64,000 bases of DNA from the NCBI GenBank assembly GCA_014529385.2, contig CM043966.1, positions 39,926,037 through 39,990,036 on the forward strand, given 5' to 3'. Below, one piece after another: positions 1-10,431 of the stretch (its first letter is position 1; every line of letters starts with the position of its first letter). Origin of the DNA: Adiantum capillus-veneris (Eukaryota; Streptophyta; Polypodiopsida; Polypodiales; Pteridaceae). The translations under genes and the position numbers were made by a program. Under the pieces are notes generated by a model that did not search any database, was not told the origin of the DNA, and saw nothing but the letters and a program-made list of their open reading frames with translations.

Positions 1-1230
1 GACGACAATGAGGTCAATCTTTATAGGTCCTCAGATCCATACCTAGAAGAGATAACGGATTACAAGCTCTTATATGTCTACACATACGGAGTCGAATGTC
101 AATGGAGATCTATAGTTGTCGACAAGTATGGACGAGAATACAGAGTTGTAGAAAGCACAAATCCACAGATTGTACTAGAAAGAGGTGGATATTTGATCAA
201 TGAAGGACCACAAACACCTCCATCAAACACGAGAATTCCTATAGGAATTCCAAGAAGAAAGCCACCAAGATTCCCTTCAAGAGCGATAACAAGAGAAGGA
301 TTGGGAGAGTCTCTGATTAGACTTGTAGACAATCGACGAGTTAGACCATCCCAAGTCCAGAAATGGGTAAACGTAAAATACTCTGGAGATAAAGATCCCA
401 GAGATCACATAACGGCTTTTCGAAGAGTGATTAAGCAGAGGAAGTTTCAAATTTTGCGACATAGTTTGCGGGATTTGGATTGACTCTAGAAGATGATGCA
501 GCTACATGGTTCGACTCGGTGGAAAAATGGGATTTTGAGACCCTAGATGAGTTGTTTGAGGAGTTTATTGAAGAATTCTTGCCAAAAGGCATTGCTCACA
601 ACACGGTCTCGCAAATCCATAGATTCAAACAGAAAGAGGATGAATCTATGGATTTGCAAAGCATCATTACGGCTCAAGAGATATGTTAAGCTCTGTCCGA
701 GAGCGGAATTACCTATGCAAGCACGACTGATGTTGATGTTTATCCAGGGAATGAGACATGCGGGCCTTCAAAAGGATCTGCATATGATAAGGAGGATGAT
801 GCTAAACGAGTTGATCAAAGAAGCTCTTTATCTAGTGGATAACTGTGAGGCATACAAAGAAAAGGACTTAAAGAGTCAAGGAGATGACACATCCTCTCAG
901 CACAGTGTTTCACAGATAAGTGAGTCCATTGCCAAGCCAACGGCACCTATTGATCAAGAAAAGCTTATCGACGACTTGGTCAAGAGGTTGATTCCTCTTG
1001 TAAGGTCTGATTCGGGAGAGCCGAAGTGGTGTGAAATTGAGAGAAAATGGACGAACCATATGAGGGAAGAGTGCTATTATAGCATGGAAAATGCTAGGGA
1101 GAGGTATGTACAACCTGTTCCAGAAGCACCTACTCCACCTAGATACATTACGGGGAATGCGCCAGGACCAGTAGGAGTTTTTAAGGCCACAGCCAGAAAA
1201 CCGACAACAACCTCCGCTGCCAGGTGCTAG
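1..1230 (+). pseudogene. Element A gag (capsid) region, frameshifted
   Basis: Gypsy-type Gag, the structural protein that packages retrotransposon RNA. The frame is already open at base 1, so the start lies outside the window. An N-terminal domain has a VYTYGVE...VVDKYGREYRVV pattern that recurs near 16080 and, more loosely, at 20945. A Retrotrans_gag-like segment follows: WVNVKYSGDKDPRDHITAF, then DDAATWFDSVEKWDFETLDE and FIEEFLPKGI. The frame changes near 480 (TGA at 481-483) and changes back near 683, so no intact protein is made. The end of the region (LIKEALYLVDNCEAY) matches element D near 21940. Assignment as gag is firm; the N-terminal domain has no known function to me. Confidence 0.8.
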
Positions 1231-1231
1231 A

Positions 1232-1711
1232 ATGTCGGTAGACATGAGATACATGCCAATGATGGAAGCATCAGACAAACCAACACCAGTACCAGCTACA
1301 ATGTGGTATAGCAACCAAAGTGAGTACTACCCTTCGGAGCAACAAAATGTGAGAGAAACACATGGAGTGGAGAGGCCGGTACAACCTCCACCTCTTGGGT
1401 TTCAGTCGAAAGAAAAAAGGTATAAAATGGACGAAAGGACATTGCGATTCATTGCAAATAGCGGCTTATCTAGGTCAAAGCTTGCTTATAGCCAAGAGGA
1501 AATGCTAAAAGAATCTCCTCAACTAGAGACAGATTGTCACAAAAGTTGTGACAACCACTTGGTCAAACAATGTCCTCATATGGAGATCACTAAAGTAAAT
1601 GCCTATTTTCTTGAGTGTGGCATCACTCACTTGATCCCCGATTGCCCGAAAAACCCAAACCAAATCAGGAAAATCACGACAAATGTATTAGGGATTTGTT
1701 CAGCTACATAG
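1232..1711 (+). pseudogene. Element A gag C-terminus with degenerate zinc knuckles
   Basis: Nucleocapsid-like part of Gag. Two cysteine/histidine clusters are visible: CHKSCDNHLVKQCP and, 20 residues on, LECGITHLIPDCPKNP. In element D the same places read CGGNHWQRNC and CPKCVVTHVILDCP. That suggests knuckles of C-x2-C-x3-H-x4-C spacing, one residue shorter than the retroviral C-x2-C-x4-H-x4-C. In A the first knuckle has lost its spacing and the second one cysteine, so RNA binding is probably lost. The frame is offset from the upstream gag segment. After the TAG at 1711 a shifted frame continues with VPVQVVMRAQAQ, the linker common before gypsy proteases. Confidence 0.65.
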
Positions 1712-2015
1712 TAGCTCAGAAAATGAAAATGTTGTACCAGTTCAAGTGGTTATGAGAGCACAAGCTCAAAAGAAAGCTGATGAGAATCCAGAGACAAAGA
1801 ACACGGAAAGTGACACAATTCCAAAGACAGATGATGGACCAAAGACAGACACACCTAGTCAGAAAACCAAGAGCAAATGAAATAGTTGGAAAGCTAGAAA
1901 GACTAGGATGAAAGCACGCGGGGAATGAGAGCAAAAATCCCTAGCTGAGAAGCTTACCGAAGCTGAGGGGAAGATAAAACAACATGAGGAAAAGGAGGCA
2001 CCTTCTCTTACACAG

Positions 2016-3740
2016 ATGGTTAAACCTTTAGAAGAACCATCCACGGATGAGAAACTGAGAAGTGCTAGTTCAGGAGCATCTGTGTTGGCAGAGAAGGTTA
2101 ATGAGACATTAGATGCCCTCTTGAAATCCTATGATGTGAGGCTAAAAAACAACCAAACCCAAGAACACAGGTGGATGTCATATTCTTATGCGGAACTAGA
2201 AAAGCAAAGGTTTGAAATGTGCCAAAAAATGATTCAAACAGCCCAAGCTTTACTAGAACCACCAGTTGCAAAACCTGAGGATGTGATCCATGTCCTACCT
2301 ATACAAGTAATCCCACCAAACCAGGAACTAAAAGAGCTAGATTCTAGTCATGAGCACAGACCAAACCTCAAAGACCCAGCATTAGAACCAAGGATAGTAC
2401 TGAATACCACAGATAACTCTTCCGAGGGATTTCACCAAGCTATACCTGAGGATTGTAAAGACATAGATGGTCTTGACGAATTGTGGAAACAAGTCAGAGA
2501 GGCCAATGAAGCCGATGACCTAAGAAGACTAGTAGACAAGACTGGTGATGAACGAGGAGTGTTTATACCACCAATAGAGGAATTTGAGACTGGATCTCAA
2601 ATGAATCTAGACGTGCAATCGTATTGGGGAGACAAAGGATCTGTACAATCTATGGATAGTCAACCCCATTTGCTAAGAACACTACCGTCCTACATGGGAG
2701 AGTACGAGACCAAGTCAGACGTGGTTGCAGTCCCATCACAGAGACTGTCTCCCAACAAAGCCATCAATTCAAAGGGGCTAGTACATATTATATCTACCCC
2801 AGTCACCTGTACAATAATGTTAGCCGAGTTGCTTAGAATAAGACCAAACATGTGGGCTAATGTGGGTAAATGTCTAGAGAAATTTGGTGTAAAAACCCCG
2901 ATGACTCAAATCAAGGAAGGCATCAAAGAGCTTGAAATGCCTCAACTAAATACTAGGCCAGTGCCATTAAACAAGGTAGGCGAGTATTACAAGGGAGAAG
3001 ATGGAAACACCACCCTTCCTGTGGAATTCAATGGTGTAAAAACCATGGCAATCCTTGACAGTGGAGCTAGTGTGGCCATTGCAACCAAAGAGGTTTGGAA
3101 AAAATGGGGAAAATCTGCCTTGATATCCACACGAATGACCTTGCAGCTTGCAGACGGACACAAGGAAAAGCCCCTAGGACTGCTAGAAAAATTACTTGTT
3201 ACTTCTTGTGGCATTGAATATGGACACACTTTTGTTGTTGTTGACTTTGGCAAGAAGAACAACTATGACATCATTCTGGGAAGACCATTCATGCGACAAT
3301 TGAAAATGGTCCAAGATTGGGGTTATGACCATATATACCTGAGACATATGGAAACCATAACAAAGATAAACTTGAGGGACCATAGCTATAGGGATGTGAT
3401 GAGAACACCGGTTGAGGAGTTTGATTCCGCCATAATAGCAGGATCCGATCTTCCAGCTTGGTTAGGTAAGCCTAAAGAACTGTGTATGTGTGGAGCTTCA
3501 CAATGTGGTATCTTGAAACATGAGCAATGTATCCTAGAGCGGGTTATAGAGGATAGGGACTATATCCCAGAACCATTTCCAGAAGAAGAGTTAGAGCCTT
3601 TTGGATGGGAACACATCTTGGCTAATCTAGACGTGTGCGCCGTGGAGGATGCTCCCACAACAAAGTTTTGTGATGAAAATGGATATGATGTCGTTCCTTA
3701 TTTTGCAGTGAGTGTAATCCAGGAAAACGAAGAGATCTAG
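2016..3740 (+). CDS. Element A retropepsin-like aspartic protease ORF
   Basis: 574-codon ORF with a retroviral-type aspartic protease in its second half. The active-site motif is AILDSGASVAIA (about residues 345-356), followed by the flap and the closing ILGRPFM motif (about residue 425). Such proteases cut the Gag-Pol precursor. The first half is charged and low in recognisable domains. A conserved tail, FPEEELEPFGWEHILANLDVC, recurs on the minus strand near 57650. The ATG at 2016 is simply the first after an in-frame TGA near 1927, and homologous residues lie upstream, so the original protein began in gag. The terminating TAG at 3738-3740 is in the same frame as the next ORF. No RT follows. 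Confidence 0.8.
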   Translation: MVKPLEEPSTDEKLRSASSGASVLAEKVNETLDALLKSYDVRLKNNQTQEHRWMSYSYAELEKQRFEMCQKMIQTAQALLEPPVAKPEDVIHVLPIQVIPPNQELKELDSSHEHRPNLKDPALEPRIVLNTTDNSSEGFHQAIPEDCKDIDGLDELWKQVREANEADDLRRLVDKTGDERGVFIPPIEEFETGSQMNLDVQSYWGDKGSVQSMDSQPHLLRTLPSYMGEYETKSDVVAVPSQRLSPNKAINSKGLVHIISTPVTCTIMLAELLRIRPNMWANVGKCLEKFGVKTPMTQIKEGIKELEMPQLNTRPVPLNKVGEYYKGEDGNTTLPVEFNGVKTMAILDSGASVAIATKEVWKKWGKSALISTRMTLQLADGHKEKPLGLLEKLLVTSCGIEYGHTFVVVDFGKKNNYDIILGRPFMRQLKMVQDWGYDHIYLRHMETITKINLRDHSYRDVMRTPVEEFDSAIIAGSDLPAWLGKPKELCMCGASQCGILKHEQCILERVIEDRDYIPEPFPEEELEPFGWEHILANLDVCAVEDAPTTKFCDENGYDVVPYFAVSVIQENEEI

Positions 3741-3890
3741 ACATCAATAAGCTCTCGAAATAAGGAGAAAACAAAGAAATGTGGAGAATCAAAAGATGAA
3801 GAAGACGACGAGTTCTATGACTCTGTAGAACACTTCGAGCTTCAAGAAGATCAACGACCCGGGAATCAATGTCATCGCTACACGAATAAA

Positions 3891-4775
3891 GTGCATCAAA
3901 AGTGGATTCCAAAGTCCTCGGTGAAGACACAGCCACCACAAGCAACCTCATACATGGCTCCTAATAAGGATGCAAAGACTAAGCTAGGAGGAATACAACC
4001 AGAGAAACGATCTAACAATGCTCTAATCAATGGGCTAGAAAAGTCCTCCAAGAAACTACCACCCACAAGCAAACAGATAGTAACTTTCCACTACCAACCA
4101 AAAAATCAAGGGAAAGTACAAGAAGTCAACCTTGCTGAGGATAGTAGCGATAGTGATGAATCTTATGACATCCCCTATCATCAACTTAGGCCATCACTAT
4201 CACCAACCCCTTCAACAACCATGACAGGTCAAAAGAATAAGACAACAAGTCAAAGCCAAAAAGCTCGACAAATCTGGATACCAAAAAGCCAGATCAGCCA
4301 AAAACAGATATGGATCAAGAAGACAAAGATCTCTAATGACAAATCACAAGATCCAACACCAAAACAAAAACAAGGAAAGTGTGCACGAATGGGTAAGAAT
4401 ATCACAAAGTCGCAAGCTTTCACAACTCAGGTTTGGGCTCCAAAGAAGTTGATTCAAGCACAAGAAAGTCGGGAATTCATTTGGATTCCAAAACAACCAC
4501 ATTATCAACTTTCAAAGCCTAAATCCCATCCCCAACCAAGCATACAAGGGCTGAAGCAAAGACCACTGTCGACTCACACAACAAAAAGGTGGATCCCAAT
4601 GAAGTCTCTTCAAACACAAACGAAGCACGGGCAAGTATGGGTTCCCAAACGAGCGTCAGCAACAAAACAACCAATAATCGCAAAGAAATGGGTCCCAAAG
4701 AAGAACAACAAAACTGATGTCAGTGCATCACCGCTTGAATTCTTACAATTCTTCCTAGGATTACAGTACAGTTAG
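3891..4775 (+). CDS. WxPK-repeat ORF of element A
   Basis: Lysine- and glutamine-rich ORF carrying eight copies of a short motif W-[IVA]-P-K or close variants: KWIPKSS, IWIPKSQ, IWIKKTK, VWAPKKL, IWIPKQP, RWIPMKS, VWVPKRA, KWVPKKN. They are spaced irregularly, about 13 to 120 residues apart. It is in frame with the protease ORF, separated by one TAG at 3738-3740, so it was probably the C-terminal part of the same polyprotein. The listed start codon is GTG and is only the ORF limit. I know of no named domain made of this repeat. Some plant copia Gag-Pol proteins carry a single WVPK between gag and pol, which may be analogous. High basic charge suggests nucleic acid or chromatin contact (inference). 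Confidence 0.7.
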   Translation: MHQKWIPKSSVKTQPPQATSYMAPNKDAKTKLGGIQPEKRSNNALINGLEKSSKKLPPTSKQIVTFHYQPKNQGKVQEVNLAEDSSDSDESYDIPYHQLRPSLSPTPSTTMTGQKNKTTSQSQKARQIWIPKSQISQKQIWIKKTKISNDKSQDPTPKQKQGKCARMGKNITKSQAFTTQVWAPKKLIQAQESREFIWIPKQPHYQLSKPKSHPQPSIQGLKQRPLSTHTTKRWIPMKSLQTQTKHGQVWVPKRASATKQPIIAKKWVPKKNNKTDVSASPLEFLQFFLGLQYS

Positions 4776-4849
4776 AAGAGAGCAAGTCGCTTCAATCAAG
4801 CAACGATACAAGAGCTTCAAAGACCATTAAATTGCTTAGAATAGGAAGC

Positions 4850-5100
4850 CTCGCCAACAAATGCCAATAAGCAAATTGCTTATACCCACATCTTGCACAA
4901 CATAAATCTTTTCCATGCATTGACTGTGTATGCATAATAGGGCTACATTACAAGGCCTGCATAGGCACAACTTTTAATTGCCCAAGCACAACATATACCC
5001 TTTGCGATACTCTGTCGTAAAGGATGACTCCAAATAGAAAGGGGGGAGGCATTCTGAATGCGGACCTAACATTATGACTATTAGAGGCCAATGTTTTGTG
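4850..5100 (+). repeat. Duplicated G-run block, copy 1
   Basis: This block and 6330-6560 share the order TTGCACAACAT, TTTCCATGCATTGAC, TATGCATAA, then GGGGGGAGGCAT followed by AATGCGGA. A third copy lies on the minus strand at about 50180-50410 in element B. In each case it follows the WxPK ORF. The G-run resembles a polypurine tract but no LTR start follows it. Confidence 0.6.
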
Positions 5101-5291
5101 AGATGCATTGAATTTTTGCGTTTTATTGTGATAATGTTTTGATGAAATTTAGAGTATATGTCCTCATAGTAGTGCTACAGAGGAGTATGGGGACAAAATC
5201 CATATATGAGCCCCTAGGGACATGTGTATAGTATACATAGCATTTAGATTTCTATTTGAATGATTTTCTTTTGTTGAGTTGTTTTAATTAA

Positions 5292-6215
5292 CACTAGAAT
5301 GGTAACCTAACAGGTCATAAAAGTGTCCTTTCAGGGTTTTGGGAAAAAATTCCAAAACCATAGTAGATCCACTCATTTTGAAAAATCCTTTCATGAGCTT
5401 ATAGTTCAATAACTACTACATATGGAAAAAATGAGAAACTTGTAATTTTTCTCATCACTTGGTCACTACAAGCCTCCAAAGTTGATGTAGCAGTGCATTT
5501 TGCCCAAAACAACAATTTCTTACGGTGGATTGCATATAAATAAGACTTGGGATTTTTGTAGGACATGAGATAAAATGCCCCATTAACTTCAATGGGTTGG
5601 TGACCAAAACATATGGTTGCTTTTACCTCACTAATTTTTTTTGGGGGAAAAAAAATAGGTACAAAAAAGTTGCATTTTTGCCATTCTGCGGACCTATCAT
5701 CAAAGTTTCTATAGTCACACTCAATACAGATACTATATACATGTTTTCTTAATTCCCTTTGGGCGTTTGGATTCAAAAGGAGCCATGGAGCATGTCAAAA
5801 GGATAATGGATCTCTTAGAATTGGAACCTTGGGGGCAATGATAAAGTGCTAAATACAGCAAACATGAAAAAACTGGGTTTAGCATTATGACCTCTAGAAA
5901 CCCATAGAAACTACTCAATATCTAGCCAAGTTTGTATTCTATGATTAGATATGGTTACTACCTACAAAATACACACAATTGGCCTAAGAAACTAGCAATA
6001 TTGAGAAAGTTATACTTGCTACTCTAAAATGTATCGTATTCTTCAGCAATCAAAAAACTCAACCATCATCATATACTATGCTATATAGTATATTAGTTCC
6101 CCAAAAACTCAAGGAAGATTAGCTTTGTGTTATACATTACACTTACACAATCAAAATTGAATTTGGATATCAAGAAAGCCACTAAAAAAATCATAAAAGT
6201 GCTAATTTTGGCCTA
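5292..6215 (-). mobile_element. Fragment of the TTAA-flanked TIR element
   Basis: Reverse-strand relative of the element at 38944-40298. The boundary TTAA (5288-5291) is followed by CACTAGAATGGTAACCTAACAGG and a GTCATAAAAGTGTCC motif, matching the right end of the other copy. Similarity can be followed to about 6215 (AAAATCATAAAAGTGCTAATTTTGG); the opposite end is missing. No transposase ORF is visible in either copy. Confidence 0.6.
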
Positions 6216-6329
6216 TCAACAGAAGCGGCAAAGCGATTGCCTTTTGCAAAAAAGAAAATTAAACAGAGAGCAGTAGAGTTACAGCTGTTACTTGCAAAGA
6301 AAACAGGAAACCTCGACGGCGAATGCTTA

Positions 6330-6560
6330 TAAGCATCTTGCTTATTCCCTTCTCTTGCACAACATTAATTTTTCCATGCATTGACCGAGTATGCATAACA
6401 TAGGACCACATTAATCGGCCAAGCGTTAGCACAAATTTTTCAACCTATGCACGGCACATACTCCGAGGCGATACTTTGTCATCCGGGAGGACTCTGGCTA
6501 GGAGGGGGGGAGGCATCCTCAAATGCGGAACCAATAGCAGAAAGAGCAAAAAAGGGCATG
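6330..6560 (+). repeat. Duplicated G-run block, copy 2
   Basis: Second copy of the block at 4850-5100, with GGAGGGGGGGAGGCAT at about 6500-6515. The two copies flank the TIR-element fragment at 5292-6215. The tract could be an internal (central) polypurine tract or a relic of a 3' end; the sequence does not decide. Confidence 0.6.
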
Positions 6561-7807
6561 ATTTTCGACTATTTTAAGGGTTTTTGTTTGATTGTGAAAT
6601 TTTCTGGACTAACCCAAGTACATATGCCCTTATACAGCATGTATCTATAGGTATATGGGGCCAAACGCCAAATCAAGCCCCTAGGTGTGTGTATATAAGT
6701 AGAAGAAGCCAATTTTCGGGCAAAATATTGGTAAAACAGAGAAATTCGGCCATAAAAATTGCATGTGAGTGTATATAATGTTTGGCGGTGATGTTTGTGA
6801 TTTATTATGATTTTTGGGGATTTTCTAGGTTTGATTTTCTATTTTTCTTTTGCTAATTTTCGGCAGAAAAACTTCAAAAATACAAAAAGCAGGGGAAAAA
6901 CGGTCGTAATGAAAAACAAAAAAATATGGGGATGATCAGTGACAATACAAAAACCTATGGTACAGTGGAGGTGCAATTATGAGACTGGAGCGGAAAGCGT
7001 GTTTTGGCTAGGTTTTGATCGAAATGCCAAATTTTTGGTAAACAGAGCAAATGGAGTCCAAATCAAGAAATTTTTGAGCCTAAACCGCATCTTGCAAGAA
7101 GATAGGAGCACATGTCAAATTTGATGAAAAGTGGTTCAGGGACCTCCATTATAAGAATTTTCCTGGATGTCCAAAGGCAGTAGAAAGCCATTGGGAAAAA
7201 CCCTAATTCCTAGAAACCCACAAGAGGCCACCAAATGGGAAATCGGCGAAGAGGCGCCCAAATGCTACCAAATTTTATGGGTAGGAGCATCTCGACATGC
7301 TCGACAAGTCTATGTGACCCGCATAACCAAAAAGTGACCCGAAACGGCACTAAACTTCAAAAACGGCATCAGACACACAAAGCGTCAAATTGCTCTCGCG
7401 GCCAAACTGCATGCCCGTTTGCCACCAAACTTCACGAGCGGCTTTCCTAGACCATCAACAACCAAGTCCTATGGTGGTAGACCACCACAAATCATCGAAG
7501 GTATGTAAACGCAACCACGGGTACTTCAAAAGTGACAAATTGCCAAATGAAGCTCCGATGAAGCCAAAGTCGACAAAAACCATACGGCAAGGATCCCTAG
7601 GGGATCGGAACGCTATGGAGACCAACATCAAGAAATTTCATCTCCAAAAAGCACTCCAAAAGTCAGAAAATGACTTGGAGGCTTTGGAGTCCACACAGGG
7701 AGTTATTCTCTATCCATTTGACTTTTTTTATTGAAATTAGGCTTAAAAGGGACTCAGGGGGACTAAGGGCAGGCACTAGGGGCACAATCCATGAAAAAAT
7801 CACCAGG

Positions 7808-8684
7808 AGACATCCTACACGTAGGATGTCTCAAGGGAATTTCTGGGCACAGATCCCAACATTTTTCATCATACACATTTTCTGAATGACCTTTACATGC
7901 TATCCACCAAGTCTCATCACATTTGGACCAAAATTGACCTCATATGCATGAAAAACTCAAAGTTACGGCATAGAGGCAATAATGGGGCATAGACCTACCA
8001 AATCTTGTCTAAATCACATGAAACTTGCACAACACATTCACCAACACATCAACAACCAATCTGTGTGGTCAGAAGCAAAAATTGGTGAAGTAGACATCCT
8101 ACGCGTAGGATGTCTATTTGAGTTTTTGGGCCTACAGAGAATGTTTGTTCATTCCAGATCCAATCCCATCATCATCACGAGCTCATATATCAATTTTGAA
8201 GCCATTCTAATCATTTTTGACCCCCAACACCTTCAAGATACACTTTTGGAGCCCAAAAACACCACACAGGCTCTTACAAGCATCAATCCTTGTCCAAATC
8301 CAATCCAAGCACATAGCCATGTTCCAGAGGCCAAGGACTACCCACAGAATAAATCTCATGTCATTTTGATGAAAAAGACATCCTACGCGTAGGATGTCTC
8401 TAGCATAAATTAGGCCTTCTGTGCAAAGACTGACATCATGGGAGCCAATACCATGGTGCAATGAGCCCATATACCAATTTTCAACCCATTTGGACTTCAA
8501 TTGCTACCTATTATGGAATTTCTACCCAATTTGTGACCTAAATCCTGAATCAACAAAAAAATCCACTTTTTTGATATCCAAATCCATATCCAAGCACATA
8601 GCCATGTTCCATGAGCCATGCACTACCAGCGTGCCAAGTATCAACCAATTCTAATGAAAAAGACATCCTACGCGTAGGATGTCT
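7808..8684. repeat. Palindrome array of element A (24-bp sites)
   Basis: Four 24-bp palindromes at 7808-7831, 8092-8115, 8376-8399 and 8661-8684. Each is AGACATCCTACG followed by its reverse complement; three are perfect and the first has one central mismatch. Start-to-start distances are 284, 284 and 285 bp. The sequence between sites is a strongly diverged tandem repeat (for example CCAAGCACATAGCCATGTTCC occurs in two units) while the palindrome stays intact. The last site ends 155 bp before the ATG of ORF-X. A half-site occurs in the 3' LTR at 12879. Confidence 0.9.
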
Positions 8685-8839
8685 AAATGGAAAATTTTGG
8701 TCAGATTTGCATTGTGAGCACATGCACAGTTTCACAAGTTCCTTTTAAGCTTTATTTTCAATTTTCAAGTCATTTGGATAGTTAAAACTCAGAATATGGA
8801 AAAAACGCTAACTTCGGACTACTGAGTGCAATAGGATCT

Positions 8840-9721
8840 ATGGCAGCCACGAAGTCACCGGCAAAGAAGAAAAGAATGACCATCAAGGATTACCTAGAAG
8901 AAGTGGAACCCTTCGTCATACCAGAAGGAACACTAAAGCCCACCAGCACATGGATCCAAGAAGATCTGTTAGAGTCCAACGACCTAAAGATCTACCAAGG
9001 AGTATTTAAAGACACTGAAGGCAATGTGATCGAGCTACCAATGCTGCCGCGAGAACTCAATGAGTTCGTAAGAAGCAAGATGGCCGGGTACTTGGAGAAG
9101 ATTGATCTCCACAACTACTTTGAAGCAGTACCGGCAGGGGTGGACATAAAGAGAGTCTGGGAGTTTGTGACAACCATCAAAGAAGATGGAGTGGCCAAAG
9201 TAACAGATCTACAAGGCAAGCCAGAAACAGAAATAATCATCACTGAGCAGGTTGTAGCAGATGCACTAGACCTCTCCAACAAGGGGGATAGTGTAACTAA
9301 GAGAAGGGATGAGGTCAATGTGTACAATGAGAAGAAAGGAAACTACACCTTTGCAGATATTGCCAACCCAAGAGTGGCAATCATGAGCCAGTTGTACAAC
9401 CAATACTTTCACATGTGTACAAAGAGGCCACAGAAGTACAGAATGCCGCGAGGTGCAATTGCCACGACATTCACTTGGGCAATGATGAAGGGAACCCCAA
9501 AGATAATCAATTATGCAGCGTATATACATGACAACCTAGTAAAGATGGGTAACAAGAAGCCAACATATATTGTGCCTGGAGAACTAATCACTAAGGTGAT
9601 TTATGGGGTACTGCACGAAAAAGGAAGATGGCCTGAACCCCCGTCTCAGAACGACTGGCTAAGGCTAAAAGAGACAAAGAGGACGAGCCACAAAGAGCAC
9701 CAAGGGTTGCCACAAGACTGA
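8840..9721 (+). CDS. ORF-X N-terminal domain, element A
   Basis: 294-codon ORF starting ATG at 8840, encoding a mostly soluble-looking protein with no family that I recognise. The start is supported by the homologous ORF in element B (47655, minus), which also begins with a short K-rich stretch. Shared landmarks with B are TWI at about residue 36, IYQGxxxDxxGN at about 52, a valine/lysine region, KRPxxYxxPxGxIxTT at about 190, and NDWLxL near the end. The frame shifts near 9690: codons downstream in frame 1 continue the homology to B. It lies directly downstream of the palindrome array, in the position where env-like ORFs sit in some plant LTR elements, but no signal peptide or membrane segment is seen. 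Confidence 0.75.
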   Translation: MAATKSPAKKKRMTIKDYLEEVEPFVIPEGTLKPTSTWIQEDLLESNDLKIYQGVFKDTEGNVIELPMLPRELNEFVRSKMAGYLEKIDLHNYFEAVPAGVDIKRVWEFVTTIKEDGVAKVTDLQGKPETEIIITEQVVADALDLSNKGDSVTKRRDEVNVYNEKKGNYTFADIANPRVAIMSQLYNQYFHMCTKRPQKYRMPRGAIATTFTWAMMKGTPKIINYAAYIHDNLVKMGNKKPTYIVPGELITKVIYGVLHEKGRWPEPPSQNDWLRLKETKRTSHKEHQGLPQD

Positions 9722-10404
9722 AAAGACGACTAGAGCCGACGGTCTTAGAAGAGCAGCCCGAGCAGAAGAAGGGGAAGAAAGAGTTTGTCCAAGTGCCGGT
9801 GAAAGAAACAAATTCACAAAAAGCGGCAAGATTAGAGAGGCTGATGGAGAGCTTCAGAGCAGAGAGAGCCCTTAAAGGTGATTTAAGTGAACTCTGGAAG
9901 CCTTCTCTAGAATCTATGTCGTGATCATCCCGAAGAGTGCAAAGGGACAGATTCGAGGATTATATCAAGAATTTTGAGATTCTTGATGCCGCATCAGAGA
10001 AAATACTGCATGTACCTTTCACAGAGGAGGAAGTGGAGCAAATACGGCAGAAACTGCTAGATGAGCAAGAGAGCCAAGAGAGAGAAATAAAAACAAAGGC
10101 AGACAGAGATCTAAAGAAAAATCTTACATCTCTACCGATCAGACCACAGCCCTCACCACCTCCTCATAGCCCTCTAAAAGAAGATAAAGAGGCTGAAGAC
10201 AAATCAGAAGAACGGGAAGAGGCTAAGCAAGAGCAGAGACAGGAGCCAAAGCCAAAGGAAGAAGCTAAGCCTCGAAGTGAGCAACAAGAGTCGGATGATT
10301 TGTATCACACATTTTTGGACCTGCTAGCTGCAGGGTACACAAAAGAAGAGGCTTCCACAGTCGCATTCGACTTGGAAAGCACAGGGCCTAAAGAACAAAT
10401 GTAA
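9722..10404 (+). pseudogene. ORF-X C-terminal, Pro/Glu-rich part, element A
   Basis: Continuation of ORF-X in the shifted frame. From about 9700 it reads RVATRLKRRLE..., then RLMESFRAERALKGDLSELW, which aligns with RMLEVFVLERSLRGDVGATW in element B. After a TGA at about 9921-9923 it continues to a tail rich in Pro, Glu, Lys and Gln (about residues 60-130 of the ORF from 9937). Both A and B end this ORF with a stop just before the coiled-coil ORF (TAA at 10402-10404 here), so that stop may be the natural end. Disorder is likely in the P/E-rich tail. Confidence 0.65.
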
Positions 10405-10431
10405 GGCATCAGGTTAATAGAACTAAAATAA

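Larger units (their letters stand above)
4776..7807 (+). other. Noncoding spacer of element A
   Basis: No supported gene. The stretch holds a diverged 230-bp duplication with a G-run (4850-5100 and 6330-6560), an inserted TIR-element fragment (5292 to about 6215), and AT-rich sequence. Parts match the spacer of element B on the minus strand. For example, 7040-7080 (AAATGGAGTCCAAATCAAGA) resembles the complement of 49690-49720, so this is a conserved noncoding section of the family rather than random flank. Short ORFs here have no coding signature. Confidence 0.6.

Noticed and set aside
3622-3951. Minus-strand 109-residue ORF
   Set aside because: Antisense to the protease/WxPK frame, which has homologues elsewhere in the window.
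5399-5776. 125-residue minus-strand ORF as a gene
   Set aside because: Lies within the TIR-element fragment; the related copy at 39650-40140 does not keep the frame.
7808-8684. CRISPR-like array
   Set aside because: Spacing of 284 bp, palindromic 24-bp sites and plant retroelement context do not fit; units are diverged tandem repeats.
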